Positions 1 through 7,882 of a DNA stretch of 34,397 nt are shown piece by piece; position 1 is the first letter of the stretch; the number at the start of each line of letters is the position of its first letter. The position numbers were made by a program, and so were the translations under genes. The notes beneath the pieces are model-generated. The model did no database searches, was not told where the DNA came from, and saw nothing but the letters and a program-made list of their open reading frames with translations. The DNA is from Streptomyces amritsarensis. Its GTDB lineage: Bacteria; Actinomycetota; Actinomycetes; Streptomycetales; Streptomycetaceae. The stretch is taken from contig NZ_MQUR01000002.1 of the NCBI RefSeq assembly GCF_001953875.1, positions 1-34,397 on the forward strand. The letters run 5' to 3'.

Positions 1-6
1 CCCCGG

Positions 7-46
7 GGGCCGGGGCGGGAGCGCTCGTGCGCGCCCGCCCCGGCCC
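7..46 (-). terminator. Strong hairpin terminator after the DUF305 gene
   Basis: A perfect 13-bp inverted repeat (arms at 7-19 and 34-46, GGGCCGGGGCGGG and its complement) lies 12 bases beyond the stop of the minus-strand DUF305 gene. No U-run follows, which is usual for streptomycete terminators. Confidence 0.7.
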
Positions 47-57
47 GCCGGGGGCGG

Positions 58-714
58 TCAGCCCTTGCCGAGGAGCTTGTTCATCTGCGCGATCTCGGCG
101 GACTGGGAGGTGACGATCGCGTCGGCCATCGCCTTGGCCGCGGGGAAGGCGCCCTGGGCCTGCTCCGTCTTCGCCATCGCCACCGCGCCCTCGTGGTGCT
201 CGACCATCAGCTCCATGAAGGCGGTGTCGAACGCCGCGCCCGAGGCGCTCTTGAGCCTGTCCATCTGTTCCGCCGTCATCATCCCGGACATGCCGTGCGC
301 GGAGTGGTCCATGGCCCCCTCGGCGGGCACCTGCTCACCCCAGGAGGCCAGCCACCCGGACAGGGTCTTGATCTCGGGGTCCTGCGCCTTCCTGATGTCC
401 TCGGCGAGCTTCTTCACTTCCGCGGAGCGGGCTCGGGAGGGTGCCAGATCGGCCATCTCCACGGCCTGGCGGTGGTGGGGGATCATGCCCTTGGCGAAGG
501 CGGCGTCGGCCGCGTTGTGCTGCCCCTGGGCGGCCGGGGCCTGGGCCTGGGCCGAGGCGGTGGCCGACGGGGACGCCGCAGCGGACGCGGCGCCGTGGCC
601 GCCGTCGTGCGCGCTCGTGCTGTCGGCGCCGCCGCAGGCGGCGAGGACGGCGGCGGCCGCGCCGGCCGTGACGGCGGCGGCGGCGCGACGGAAGAGGGAA
701 CGCTTACTGGTCAT
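58..714 (-). CDS. DUF305 lipoprotein
   Basis: Exported lipoprotein of 218 residues with a DUF305 domain. The N-terminus has basic residues, an alanine-rich hydrophobic stretch and a lipobox (LAAC) placing the lipidated cysteine at residue 27. A low-complexity Ala/Ser/His linker follows, then the two DUF305 signatures: GMIPHHRQAVEMADLA, and about 90 residues later MVEHHEGAVAMA. Between them is a Met/His-rich stretch with HGMSGMM. Paired His-His and Met clusters are the family's hallmark. Some DUF305 proteins, such as cyanobacterial CopM, bind copper, so a role in periplasm-like metal binding is possible here but is inference. The ATG at 714 was chosen because AAGGAG lies about 10 bases upstream and because an earlier in-frame start would put a non-signal sequence in front of the lipobox. 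The gene is followed by a strong hairpin. Confidence 0.9.
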   Translation of the reverse strand: MTSKRSLFRRAAAAVTAGAAAAVLAACGGADSTSAHDGGHGAASAAASPSATASAQAQAPAAQGQHNAADAAFAKGMIPHHRQAVEMADLAPSRARSAEVKKLAEDIRKAQDPEIKTLSGWLASWGEQVPAEGAMDHSAHGMSGMMTAEQMDRLKSASGAAFDTAFMELMVEHHEGAVAMAKTEQAQGAFPAAKAMADAIVTSQSAEIAQMNKLLGKG

Positions 715-837
715 GGTGGTGCTGCTCCTTGATCCGCAGCCCGGTTCGGGCATGCGGGAAGAACGGATGAAGAGGGGCCCGGAGCACGGCCGTTCGCGCC
801 CGGCGGGTGCCGGACGGGACGGGCCGCGCGGGCTGCT

Positions 838-1275
838 CTAGATCCGCAGCAGCTGCAGTTCGGCCAGATCGGGCGGAGCCCGGGCACCGGCCGCGGCCAC
901 CGGTTCGGCGGGCTCCCACGAGGACGTCCCGGGGAAGCCGAGGAGCGCCTCGGCGAGTGCCGGCGGCGAGTACGCCGAGGCGACACCGGCTGCGGCGCAG
1001 GTGGCGTCGGCGTGCTCGGCATGGCCCGAGCCGCCGGCGGGGTGCGAGCAGTCCCCGCCGGCCTGCTCGGCGGCGGGAGGCGTCTGCTCGGCGGCGGGAG
1101 CTGCGTGGTCCCCGGCCGCCGTGTGATGGGCGCCGGCGGACACGGCGGCGGATGCCGGGGCGGGGCCCAGGGCGTGCATGCCGAGGATCCCGGTCAGCAC
1201 CGCCAGCACCAGCACCGCCAAGGCCGCACCGGGCGCCGAAGGGCGCCGGTTCGTCGGGCGGCAGGTGCGGGTCAC
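838..1275 (-). CDS. DUF6153 family small membrane/secreted protein
   Basis: Protein of 145 residues with one N-terminal hydrophobic segment (about residues 13-37, AALAVLVLAVLTGILGMHAL) and an exported Ala/His/Pro-rich tail. It contains GDCSHPAGG and HAEHADATCAA, giving scattered His and Cys residues. It ends APPDLAELQLLRI, the C-terminal signature I associate with the actinobacterial DUF6153 family. The function of the family is unknown. The GTG at 1275 is the likely start: it begins the charged stretch just before the membrane helix, and a TACGAT -10-like hexamer lies exactly 6 bases upstream, as expected for a leaderless mRNA. It lies 123 bases upstream of the DUF305 gene on the same strand, so the two may be cotranscribed. 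Confidence 0.8.
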   Translation of the reverse strand: MTRTCRPTNRRPSAPGAALAVLVLAVLTGILGMHALGPAPASAAVSAGAHHTAAGDHAAPAAEQTPPAAEQAGGDCSHPAGGSGHAEHADATCAAAGVASAYSPPALAEALLGFPGTSSWEPAEPVAAAGARAPPDLAELQLLRI

Positions 1276-1281
1276 GGGATC

Positions 1282-1287
1282 ATCGTA
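1282..1287 (-). promoter_or_regulatory. -10-like hexamer for leaderless DUF6153 gene
   Basis: TACGAT on the minus strand ends 6 bases before the GTG start at 1275, the spacing that puts transcription start at the start codon. No ribosome-binding site is visible. A convincing -35 was not found. Confidence 0.4.
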
Positions 1288-1368
1288 CGGCCATCGCGCA
1301 CCGCCAAGCCCCCACCGCTTTCGAGCCATTCGTGCGAGCGGGCCTGCCGTCGCCCGCGAAGGGGTGGC

Positions 1369-1374
1369 TAGGAT
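1369..1374 (+). promoter_or_regulatory. -10-like hexamer before the 1381 gene
   Basis: TAGGAT is followed by exactly 6 bases and then the ATG at 1381, mirroring the arrangement on the other strand of this 105-base divergent region. The AGGA inside it could instead serve as a ribosome-binding site, so leaderless initiation is not certain. Confidence 0.4.
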
Positions 1375-1380
1375 CACGAC

Positions 1381-1776
1381 ATGATCACGGCTCGGTCGTC
1401 CTCCGGCGTGCCGCGGATCCGGGGAAACCGGAGTCCGCTGGTGCTCCTCTGGCTGACCCTGCTCCTTGTCGGTCTGCTGAACGCGCACGGGACCGGCGCG
1501 GGCGGCGACATGCACCACGCCCCTTCCGGCCGCTCCGCTTCCGCCGTCGCCGCCTCGGCGCAGGCGCGCGCGTTCGACGCGGACCGTTCCACGCATCCGT
1601 CCGAGCAGTGCATGCCCGGCCGCTCCGACCGCGGCACCGCTCCCGCGGGCCATCCGCAGACGGTCGCCGGTCCGGCCACGCCCGCCCTGCGCACGGAGGG
1701 ACGCCCCGCCCCCGGCGCGGCCCCGCAGACCTGCGGCACTCCGGCTCGGCCCGCGCACGGAGTCCTGCGTATCTAG
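1381..1776 (+). CDS. Small exported protein ending in LRI
   Basis: Unrecognised protein of 131 residues. It has one N-terminal hydrophobic segment (about residues 18-35, SPLVLLWLTLLLVGLLNAHG) after a basic start, consistent with a signal anchor or uncleaved signal. The exported part is rich in Ala, Pro, His and Arg, with an MHHAP motif, two cysteines (in EQCMPG and QTCGTP), and the C-terminus GVLRI. The overall plan and the final residues match those of its divergent DUF6153 neighbour and of the gene at 2088, so these may be paralogous in plan if not in sequence. It is transcribed divergently from the DUF6153 gene across a 105-base region. No catalytic motif is visible; it may be a small envelope protein of the same regulon. 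Confidence 0.65.
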   Translation: MITARSSSGVPRIRGNRSPLVLLWLTLLLVGLLNAHGTGAGGDMHHAPSGRSASAVAASAQARAFDADRSTHPSEQCMPGRSDRGTAPAGHPQTVAGPATPALRTEGRPAPGAAPQTCGTPARPAHGVLRI

Positions 1777-2087
1777 CCCTCCGGCCGACCCGCGCCCATG
1801 CCCGGGCTCGTGTCCGTGTCCGCCCCCGCCCGTGTCCGTGCCCCCACGCATGTCCGTGCTCCCGCCCGTGTCCGTGCTCCCGCCCGTGTCCGTGTCCGTG
1901 TCCGCTGTCGGCGGTCCGGTGGGCCACGCGGCGCATGCGGTTCACCCTTCCCGGGTGTTCGGGGCCCGCTCCGACCGGGCCCGGCGGGCATCGGCGGAAG
2001 ACTCGGCATGACCCGCGGACCATCCGCCCGCCCCTACCGGGCTCCCCCGCCCCCGCCCACGGTCCGAAGCACCTCCCCGGAGGAGCC
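1777..2087. other. Intergenic region carrying a tandem repeat
   Basis: About 310 bases lie between the 1381 gene and the 2088 gene. The left part holds the 18-base tandem repeat annotated separately. The rest has no convincing reading frame; GGAGGAG just before 2088 is the ribosome-binding site of the next gene. No promoter could be picked out with confidence. Confidence 0.5.
1807..1904. repeat. 18-base tandem repeat around TGTCCGTG
   Basis: The octamer TGTCCGTG occurs at 1811, 1833, 1851, 1869, 1887 and 1893. Four of these are spaced by exactly 18 bases (1833, 1851, 1869, 1887), and the units at 1861 and 1879 agree over CCCGCCCGTGTCCGTG. The array is non-coding as far as I can tell. Confidence 0.75.
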
Positions 2088-2528
2088 GTGTCGTTGCACC
2101 CTTCCACCGCCGCGCGCCGCGCGGGCGTCCTCGTGCGGCCGCTGCTCGCGCTGTCCGCTTTCCTCGCGCTGTCCGCGTTCACCGCGGCCCTCATCGGCTG
2201 TCTGGTCCACGACGGCCAGCCGGCCCCACGGCAGGCTTCCGCGCGTTCCGCACCGGTCCACCACCACGAGAGCGCCGCCCCCGACTCCCCGGGGGTCCCC
2301 CACCCCGACGACCCCTGCGTCCTGCACCTCGCGCCCCGCGGCGTCCAGGAATCCGCGGCGCAGCGCCCGGCCGCGTTCCCGGTGCTCCTCGCGGTGCTCC
2401 TCGCGGTGCTCCTCGCGGTGCTCGCCACCGCGTCGCCCGGCCCCGTACGGCGCCGCGCCTCCCGGTCTCCCGACACCGCGCTCGCGGGCCGCAGAACCAG
2501 GACCCGCATCTGCTGCTGGCGGATCTAG
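2088..2528 (+). CDS. Small membrane protein ending in WRI
   Basis: Unrecognised protein of 146 residues. Hydrophobic segment 1 is at about residues 14-38 ([17 protein letters not shown]). Next comes an exported His/Pro-rich loop with VHHHES and [10 protein letters not shown], then hydrophobic segment 2 at about 95-112, built from three exact VLLA repeats. The tail is short and basic, with two adjacent cysteines, and ends ICCWRI. The start is the GTG at 2088, with GGAGGAG immediately upstream. The layout suggests two membrane passes around a His/Cys-bearing loop, possibly metal binding (inference). It precedes the PLP-enzyme/MFS pair by 128 bases on the same strand. It shares the terminal Arg-Ile with the two preceding small proteins. 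Confidence 0.65.
   Translation: MSLHPSTAARRAGVLVRPLLALSAFLALSAFTAALIGCLVHDGQPAPRQASARSAPVHHHESAAPDSPGVPHPDDPCVLHLAPRGVQESAAQRPAAFPVLLAVLLAVLLAVLATASPGPVRRRASRSPDTALAGRRTRTRICCWRI
2382..2417 (+). repeat. Three perfect 12-base repeats inside a membrane helix
   Basis: GTGCTCCTCGCG occurs three times in a row, with a partial fourth copy from 2418. It encodes Val-Leu-Leu-Ala repeats in the second hydrophobic segment of the 2088 gene. Change of copy number would stay in frame and would lengthen or shorten the helix by four residues. Confidence 0.9.
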
Positions 2529-2656
2529 AAGCCGTTCGTGCGGCCTGTCCCCACGGCCGCCGTCCCCCGCCGTCGCGTACGGGCCGACACCCCTGCGCCA
2601 CGGAGGCGGACGAGACGTGCACGGAAACATCCGTCTACGAACGAGAGCAGAGGAAG

Positions 2657-3781
2657 ATGTCCTCTCCGTCCACACGAACCACCCCGCCCGCCCGCGGCGC
2701 CGCCCTGTCCGGGCTCGTCGGCAACACCCCGCTCCTGCGCGTGTCCGAGCCGTTCGCCCCCCAGGGCCACGGCTTCTGGGCGAAGCTGGAGGGCTTCAAC
2801 CCCGGTGGCATCAAGGACCGGCCGGGCCTGCACATGGTCGAACGGGCCCGCGCCCGCGGCGACCTGCTGCCCGGCGCCCGGATCATCGAGTCCACGAGCG
2901 GCACCCTGGGCCTGGGGCTCGCCCTGGCCGGCCTGGTCCACGGGCATCCGGTCACGCTGGTCACCGACCCGGGCCTGGAGCCGTCCATGACGAAACTGCT
3001 GACCGCCTACGGAGCCCAGGTCAACGTGGTGGCCGAGCCGCACCCCTCCGGCGGATGGCAGGAGGCCCGCCGCGAGCGGGTACGGCAGCTCATGGCCCGC
3101 GATCCCGGATCCTGGTGCCCCGACCAGTACAACAACCCCGACAACACCGGCGCCTACACGCCCCTCGCCCTCGAACTGGCCACCGAACTGCGGCACATCG
3201 ACGTCCTGGTGTGCAGCGTCGGCACCGGCGGGCACTCCGCGGGTGTCTCCCGCGTGCTGCGGCAGCTCTACCCGCAGCTGGAGCTGGTCGGCGTGGACAC
3301 GATCGGCTCGACGATCTTCGGCCAGCCCGCCCGGCCCCGCCTGATGCGGGGACTCGGATCGAGCATCTACCCCCGCAACGTCGCCTACGGCGACTTCGGC
3401 GAGGTGCACTGGGTGGCGCCCGCCGAGGCGGTCTGGGCCTGCCGGCAGCTCGCCGCCTCGCACTACGCCACGGGCGGCTGGAGCGTGGGCGCCGTCGCGC
3501 TGGTCGCGGGCTGGCTGGCCCGGACCCGGCCGGCGGACACCCGTATCGCCGCGGTCTTCCCCGACGGGCCCCAGCGGTACCTCGGCACCGTCTACGACGA
3601 CGACTACTGCGCGGCGCACGGGCTCCTCGACGGCCCGCCCTCCGCCGAACCGGAGGTCGTCGGACGCGTCGACGAGAAGGAGGTCACGCGCTGGACCCGG
3701 TGTGCGGCCGTCGTCGATCCGCTGTCCCTGGAGGAGCGGGCCGGCGGCTCCCCCGAACGGGCGGAGGGCTCCGACCGGTGA
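2657..3781 (+). CDS. PLP-dependent cysteine synthase family protein
   Basis: Fold-type II PLP enzyme of 374 residues related to O-acetylserine sulfhydrylase and cystathionine beta-synthase. Visible motifs: VGNTPLL (21-27); NPGGIKDRP (49-57), with the Schiff-base lysine at 53; STSGTLG (79-85), the substrate-carboxylate loop; and GTGGHSAG (189-196), the phosphate loop. The usual loop is GTGGT, so a His replaces Thr. About 60 residues follow the catalytic fold, with an acidic and basic tail, longer than plain CysK. Such enzymes make cysteine or replace a beta-substituent on serine derivatives; the substrate cannot be read here. A purine-rich AGAGGAAG precedes the ATG. The stop overlaps the start of the MFS gene by 4 bases (GTGA), so the two are translationally coupled. 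The product or substrate may therefore be transported by that partner. Confidence 0.88.
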   Translation: MSSPSTRTTPPARGAALSGLVGNTPLLRVSEPFAPQGHGFWAKLEGFNPGGIKDRPGLHMVERARARGDLLPGARIIESTSGTLGLGLALAGLVHGHPVTLVTDPGLEPSMTKLLTAYGAQVNVVAEPHPSGGWQEARRERVRQLMARDPGSWCPDQYNNPDNTGAYTPLALELATELRHIDVLVCSVGTGGHSAGVSRVLRQLYPQLELVGVDTIGSTIFGQPARPRLMRGLGSSIYPRNVAYGDFGEVHWVAPAEAVWACRQLAASHYATGGWSVGAVALVAGWLARTRPADTRIAAVFPDGPQRYLGTVYDDDYCAAHGLLDGPPSAEPEVVGRVDEKEVTRWTRCAAVVDPLSLEERAGGSPERAEGSDR

Positions 3782-5082
3782 AGGGCACCCTCGCGCAGTT
3801 CCGCTCCTACGACCGCGGCGTCCGCCTGCTGATGGTGAACCAGTTCACCATCAACCTCGGCTTCTACATGCTGATGCCGTACCTCGCCGCGCACCTGTCC
3901 GGCTCGCTGGGTCTCGCAGGCTGGCTCGTCGGCCTGGTCCTCGGCGTACGCAACTTCAGCCAGCAGGGCATGTTCCTGATCGGCGGCACCCTCGCCGACC
4001 GGCTCGGCTGCAAACCCATGATCATCGCGGGGCTGGTGCTGCGCGTCGCCGGCTTCGCCGCCCTCGGACTCGTCGAGTCCGTGCCCGCCCTGCTGGCGGC
4101 GTCCGCCGCCACCGGGCTGGCGGGGGCTCTGTTCAACCCGGCGACCCGGGCGTACCTGGCAGCGGACGCGGGCGACCGGCGGGTGGAGGCGTTCGCCCTG
4201 TTCAACGTCTTCTACCAGGCCGGCATCCTGCTCGGGCCGCTGGTGGGGATGGTCCTCACCGGGGCCGGCTTCCGCGTCACCTGCCTCACGGCGGCCGGGA
4301 TCTTCGCCGTACTGAGCGTCGTACAGATCCGCGGCCTGCCCGCCCGCCGGGCGCAGGGGGCGGCCACGGCGCCGGGCGGGGCGCGGGAGACGGTGCCGGC
4401 CCAGTGGCGGGGGATCCTCGCCAACCGGCCGTTCCTGCTCTTCGCCGCCGCGATGACCGGGTCGTACGTCCTGACCTTCCAGGTGTACCTGGCGCTGCCG
4501 CTGGAGGTCCGCCGCCTCGGCGGGGAGGGGCCCTTCGCGGGGGCGGCGACGGCCGCGCTGTTCGCCGTGTCGGGGCTGAGCACCGTCCTGTTCCAGACGC
4601 GGGTGACCGCGTGGTGCAAGGCGCGCACGACGCCGGGCGGGGCCCTGACCGGGGGGCTGCTGGTGATGGGCGGCGCGTTCGTGCCGCTGCTCCTGGCGGC
4701 GGCCGTGCCGGTGCCGGACGGGGGTCCGGGGCGGTGGCTCCTGGCGGCCGGGCCGGCGACGCTGGCGGCGCTGCTGCTCGCCGTCGGCACGATGATCGCG
4801 TATCCGTTCGAGATGGACACCATCGTCCGGCTCTCCGGGGACCGGCTCGTCGCGACGCACTACGGGCTGTACAACACGGTCTGCGGGATCGGCATCACGG
4901 CGGGCAACCTGCTCACCGGTGCGGCCCTCGACGCGGCCGGGGCCTCGGGTGCGGCGGCGCTGCCGTGGCTGTCGCTGGCCGCCCTGGGAGCCCTGTGCGC
5001 CGCCGCCGTCCGGTGGCTGCACCGCAGCGGGCGCCTCCCGGATCCCGTCCCGACGGGGCGGGCGGAGCCGGCCGCCGCCTGA
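3778..5082 (+). CDS. MFS transporter coupled to the PLP enzyme
   Basis: Major facilitator superfamily transporter of 434 residues with about 12 hydrophobic segments. The loop 2-3 motif is clear at about residues 68-80 ([12 protein letters not shown]). The GTG at 3778 is the start: GGAGGG lies about 7 bases upstream and the start overlaps the stop of the cysteine-synthase-like gene. The protein then begins with a short amphipathic stretch before the first helix ([15 protein letters not shown]). Drug-exporter-like (DHA1) proteins have this form, but no substrate can be read from the sequence. Context suggests export of a small amino-acid or thiol compound made by the partner enzyme. It is convergent with the TPR ATPase gene, with 33 bases between. 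Confidence 0.88.
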   Translation: MKGTLAQFRSYDRGVRLLMVNQFTINLGFYMLMPYLAAHLSGSLGLAGWLVGLVLGVRNFSQQGMFLIGGTLADRLGCKPMIIAGLVLRVAGFAALGLVESVPALLAASAATGLAGALFNPATRAYLAADAGDRRVEAFALFNVFYQAGILLGPLVGMVLTGAGFRVTCLTAAGIFAVLSVVQIRGLPARRAQGAATAPGGARETVPAQWRGILANRPFLLFAAAMTGSYVLTFQVYLALPLEVRRLGGEGPFAGAATAALFAVSGLSTVLFQTRVTAWCKARTTPGGALTGGLLVMGGAFVPLLLAAAVPVPDGGPGRWLLAAGPATLAALLLAVGTMIAYPFEMDTIVRLSGDRLVATHYGLYNTVCGIGITAGNLLTGAALDAAGASGAAALPWLSLAALGALCAAAVRWLHRSGRLPDPVPTGRAEPAAA

Positions 5083-5083
5083 C

Positions 5084-5107
5084 CGGCCCCTCCCCCGGCG
5101 CGGGCCG
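5084..5107. terminator. Possible weak terminator between convergent genes
   Basis: CGGCCC (5084-5089) and GGGCCG (5102-5107) could form a 6-bp stem with a 12-base loop in the 33-base gap between two convergent stops. The stem is short, so this is a modest call. Confidence 0.3.
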
Positions 5108-5115
5108 TACACGGG

Positions 5116-7299
5116 TCAGGTCCGGTGCGGCCCCGCCGGCGGGAGGCCGGCCAGCAGCTCGCGGGCCAGGCGCAGATGGCGGTGGCCCGGCTCCAGCAGG
5201 GGGCGGGCGTCGCGGAGGGTCCGGGTCAGCAGGGTGCGGGCCTGCTCGGGGCGGTCCGAGGAGGCGAGCGCGCGGGCCCATTCCAGCCGGGCGTAGATCG
5301 TGTGCGGGTGGTCGGGGCCCATGACCCGGGTGCGGTCGGCCACCAGCGACTCCCAGGCGGCCGCGGCCTCGGCGGTCCGGCCCGCCCGGGCCGCGAAGGC
5401 GGCGAGGCTGCTGCGGACGGCGAGGGTGTGCGGGTCTCCGGGGCCGAGGCAGCGTTCGGCGTCGGCCAGCAGCTCGGCCAACTGCTGCTGCGTACGGGCC
5501 GGTTCGTCGGCCCGGTACCAGATCAGGCTGCGCCGGGTGGCGAGCACCTGGGGGTCGTCCGGGCCTTGGACCCGCAGCCGGTCGGCGAGCAGCCGGGCCA
5601 GCTGCCGGGCCGCCTCGGCCGGGGCGCCCGCCTCGCCGGTGAAGTAGGCCAGTTCGTGCCGGGCGGCCAGGGTGTCGGGGTGGTCGGCGCCGAGGACGGC
5701 CGCGGTGTGGGCGGCCAGGGCGGCGAACCGGCCGGCCGCGGCGTGCGGGTTGCCCGCCTCTCCGGTGAAGAAGGCCAGCTGGTGGCGGGCGGCCAGGGTG
5801 TCCGGGTGGGCGGGGCCCAGCCGGTCCTCGCGCCGCCGGGTGATCCCGGCGAGGTCTGCGGCGGCCCGGCGCGGCCGCCCCGCGTCGCCGACCGTGATCG
5901 CGAGCAGGAAGTCGGCGCCGGGGACCCCGCCCAGCCGGGCCCGGGACAGCGCTTCGGCGGCCCGCCTCGGTCTCCCCTCCTGGTGGGCCAGCAGGCCCAT
6001 GTCGTAGGCCTCGGTCGGCGTGACCCTGGTGACGAGGGTCTGCCACAGGTGTTCCGGCACCGGGGGCAGGCCGGGCGCGCCCAGGAGGTAGTCGAAGGCC
6101 GTGTACCCCTGGGTGTAGTTGCCGATGAGCAGGCCGCTGGTGGCGTAGACCGCCGTGCAGGCCCAGTTCATCGCGTCGTCGAAGGGTTCCGGCTGGAGGT
6201 CGCCGCCGCCGCGTTCCAGCAGGTAGGGCCGGTGCAGTTCGCGCAGGCGGTCCCGGCTCACCGGGGTTCGCAGCCCGGCCCGCCGACAGTCCACGGCTGC
6301 CGCGACCACGGCCGCACCGCGCGGATTGCCGCCCGGTGTCCAGGCGTTGTGCCAGGCCGCCAGCAACTCCGGCCCGGCGGCCAGGACTTCCGCGATGCCG
6401 AAGCGGTCGCCCGCGCGCAGCGCCGCCCTGATCCGGGGGTCCTGCCCGTGGGCGGCGGCCCGCCTGCGCTCCTCGGGTGACCAGTGCCGGGCCAGCCGGA
6501 CCACCTCCGCCTGCCGGAGCACGTCCCGCTGGGTGCGCCAGGCGTCGCGGTCGGATCCCGTCAGCCGGCTCTCCTCGCGGGCGTCGAAGCGCCGGAACTC
6601 CTGGGTGCGCATGGTCGCCAGCACCAACCGGCGCCCCGGCGCCGGTGCCGAGAGGGCGGTCAGCATCGCGGTCGTGAGCCCTCCCGCGCCGAGGAACTCC
6701 TCCAGGTCGTCGAGCCACAGCACGGCCCGCCGCCGCTTGCCGGCCACGCGCAGCGCCTGCGGGAGCGCGGCCCTGCCCAGAGGGCGGACGAAGGCGTGGC
6801 GGGGGAAGAGCGCGCGGGCCGTCTCGTGTGCCAGTCGGGATTTGCCGGCGGTGGACTCCCCCACCACCAGGACGAATCCGGCCCGGCGGAGAGCGTCGCG
6901 CAACTGGGGTTCCACGTCGCGGCGGATGTACGCGGGGGGCGCGGCCGGGGTCCGGCTCCCGTCGGCGGGATGTCCGTCCGCGTGGTGGGCGCCGGCGGGC
7001 TCGGGGCGGTCCACCTGCCGCAGTAGGGGGATGCGGCCCGCCGCGGTGCGCAGCAGTGCGTCCGCTCCGGTTCCTGTCGCTGTTCCCGCGGCCCCGCCGG
7101 GCCCCGTACCCCGCGGGGGCTGCAGCCGCTCGGCCGCCAGGCCCGAGAAGGCGGTGACGGCGGCGCCGATTCCGGTGGCCCACGCCCCGCTGGTCCACAG
7201 CGAGGCCAGGGCCAGGGCCGCCGCGCCCAGGCCGACCGCCCCGACATAGGCCGGCCAGCCGCGCACGCGGCCGTTCTCCCGTACGAGCAACACCGGCAT
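5116..7299 (-). CDS. Membrane-anchored STAND-type ATPase with TPR repeats
   Basis: Protein of 727 residues. The N-terminus has two hydrophobic segments (about 15-35 and 38-56), anchoring the rest in the cytoplasm. An NTPase domain follows, with Walker A GESTAGKS (147-154) and Walker B AVLWLDDLEEF (about 192-202). The C-terminal half holds tetratricopeptide-like repeats of about 42-48 residues with the recurring pattern HPDTLAARHxLAxFTGEAG (two near-identical copies) and related HTL or HTIYARLEWA units. This architecture is common in actinobacteria. It suits a signal-transducing or scaffold ATPase, but no partner is known. Start: ATG at 7299 after GGGGGG; an in-frame ATG at 7332 is an alternative. 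The gene is alone on its strand segment and downstream of the small gene at 7450, from which a hairpin separates it. Confidence 0.82.
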   Translation of the reverse strand: MPVLLVRENGRVRGWPAYVGAVGLGAAALALASLWTSGAWATGIGAAVTAFSGLAAERLQPPRGTGPGGAAGTATGTGADALLRTAAGRIPLLRQVDRPEPAGAHHADGHPADGSRTPAAPPAYIRRDVEPQLRDALRRAGFVLVVGESTAGKSRLAHETARALFPRHAFVRPLGRAALPQALRVAGKRRRAVLWLDDLEEFLGAGGLTTAMLTALSAPAPGRRLVLATMRTQEFRRFDAREESRLTGSDRDAWRTQRDVLRQAEVVRLARHWSPEERRRAAAHGQDPRIRAALRAGDRFGIAEVLAAGPELLAAWHNAWTPGGNPRGAAVVAAAVDCRRAGLRTPVSRDRLRELHRPYLLERGGGDLQPEPFDDAMNWACTAVYATSGLLIGNYTQGYTAFDYLLGAPGLPPVPEHLWQTLVTRVTPTEAYDMGLLAHQEGRPRRAAEALSRARLGGVPGADFLLAITVGDAGRPRRAAADLAGITRRREDRLGPAHPDTLAARHQLAFFTGEAGNPHAAAGRFAALAAHTAAVLGADHPDTLAARHELAYFTGEAGAPAEAARQLARLLADRLRVQGPDDPQVLATRRSLIWYRADEPARTQQQLAELLADAERCLGPGDPHTLAVRSSLAAFAARAGRTAEAAAAWESLVADRTRVMGPDHPHTIYARLEWARALASSDRPEQARTLLTRTLRDARPLLEPGHRHLRLARELLAGLPPAGPHRT

Positions 7300-7335
7300 G
7301 CCGCCCCCCACACGTCCGTGGCCGGCCCCCATTTT

Positions 7336-7349
7336 CACCCGTGCGGGTG
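7336..7349. promoter_or_regulatory. Inverted repeat upstream of the TPR ATPase gene
   Basis: CACCCG-TG-CGGGTG is a perfect 6+2+6 inverted repeat 37 bases upstream of the chosen ATG. It could be an operator, but nothing else identifies a regulator. Confidence 0.3.
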
Positions 7350-7376
7350 AATTCGGAACCCGGGGCGGCAGGGTGA

Positions 7377-7416
7377 AGGCCCCGCCTGACCGGATGTCAG
7401 CGGTCGGACGGGGCCT
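7377..7416 (-). terminator. Long hairpin terminator after the 7450 gene
   Basis: On the minus strand AGGCCCCG...GACCG pairs with CGGTC...CGGGGCCT. This makes a stem of about 16 bp with one wobble and one mismatch, around a short loop, 34 bases past the stop of the 7450 gene. Confidence 0.65.
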
Positions 7417-7449
7417 CGACACCCCTGTCGGGGGGCGGCGGTTGCGGGA

Positions 7450-7785
7450 TCACCCCTCCTTGACGAGCACGGTGATGTTCCGGTTGCGGATGAGGACCCG
7501 TTCGACCTCGTCGCCGATGTCGAACTCGCCTTCCACGTCCGTGGGCGTGATGACCGCGGCGGTCGTCTCGGTCGGCGGGACCTCGGTCAGTTCCAGGTGG
7601 AGTTCCTCGGGGACCGGGACGATCGGTGGAGACGCCAGTGCCAGCTTGAGAGCGAAGCCGGGGGTCCGGCACTGGCAGGTGCCCTTCACCGTGACCTTGC
7701 GCCCGCCCTTGCCCGTCCTGTGGGCCGTGGCGGTGAAGTCCTCGGCGCCGGCTGCGCAGGCGAATCCGTTTCCGTATCCAGACAT
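7450..7785 (-). CDS. Conserved-looking small protein with CxC motif
   Basis: Unrecognised soluble protein of 111 residues with no signal peptide or membrane segment. It starts MSGYGNGFACAAG, has cysteines at 10, 37 and 39 (the last two as TCQC), and a C-terminal acidic/hydrophobic half with alternating beta-like residues, ending RVLIRNRNITVLVKEG. The start is well supported by GGGAG 5 bases upstream of the ATG. The three cysteines could bind a metal, but two of them lie close and the third is far, so no cluster type can be named. It lies between the flavin reductase-like gene and the TPR ATPase gene on the same strand. A strong hairpin follows its stop, so it is probably transcribed alone or with the flavin reductase gene. 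Confidence 0.7.
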   Translation of the reverse strand: MSGYGNGFACAAGAEDFTATAHRTGKGGRKVTVKGTCQCRTPGFALKLALASPPIVPVPEELHLELTEVPPTETTAAVITPTDVEGEFDIGDEVERVLIRNRNITVLVKEG

Positions 7786-7882
7786 GTCTTCTCCCGTCGT
7801 CCTTCGGCTGGTGGCTGATGGCTGATCACACGCGGATCCAGTCTCGGCGCGGTCGGTGGGGGCCGCAAACAGAAGGGGGCCG

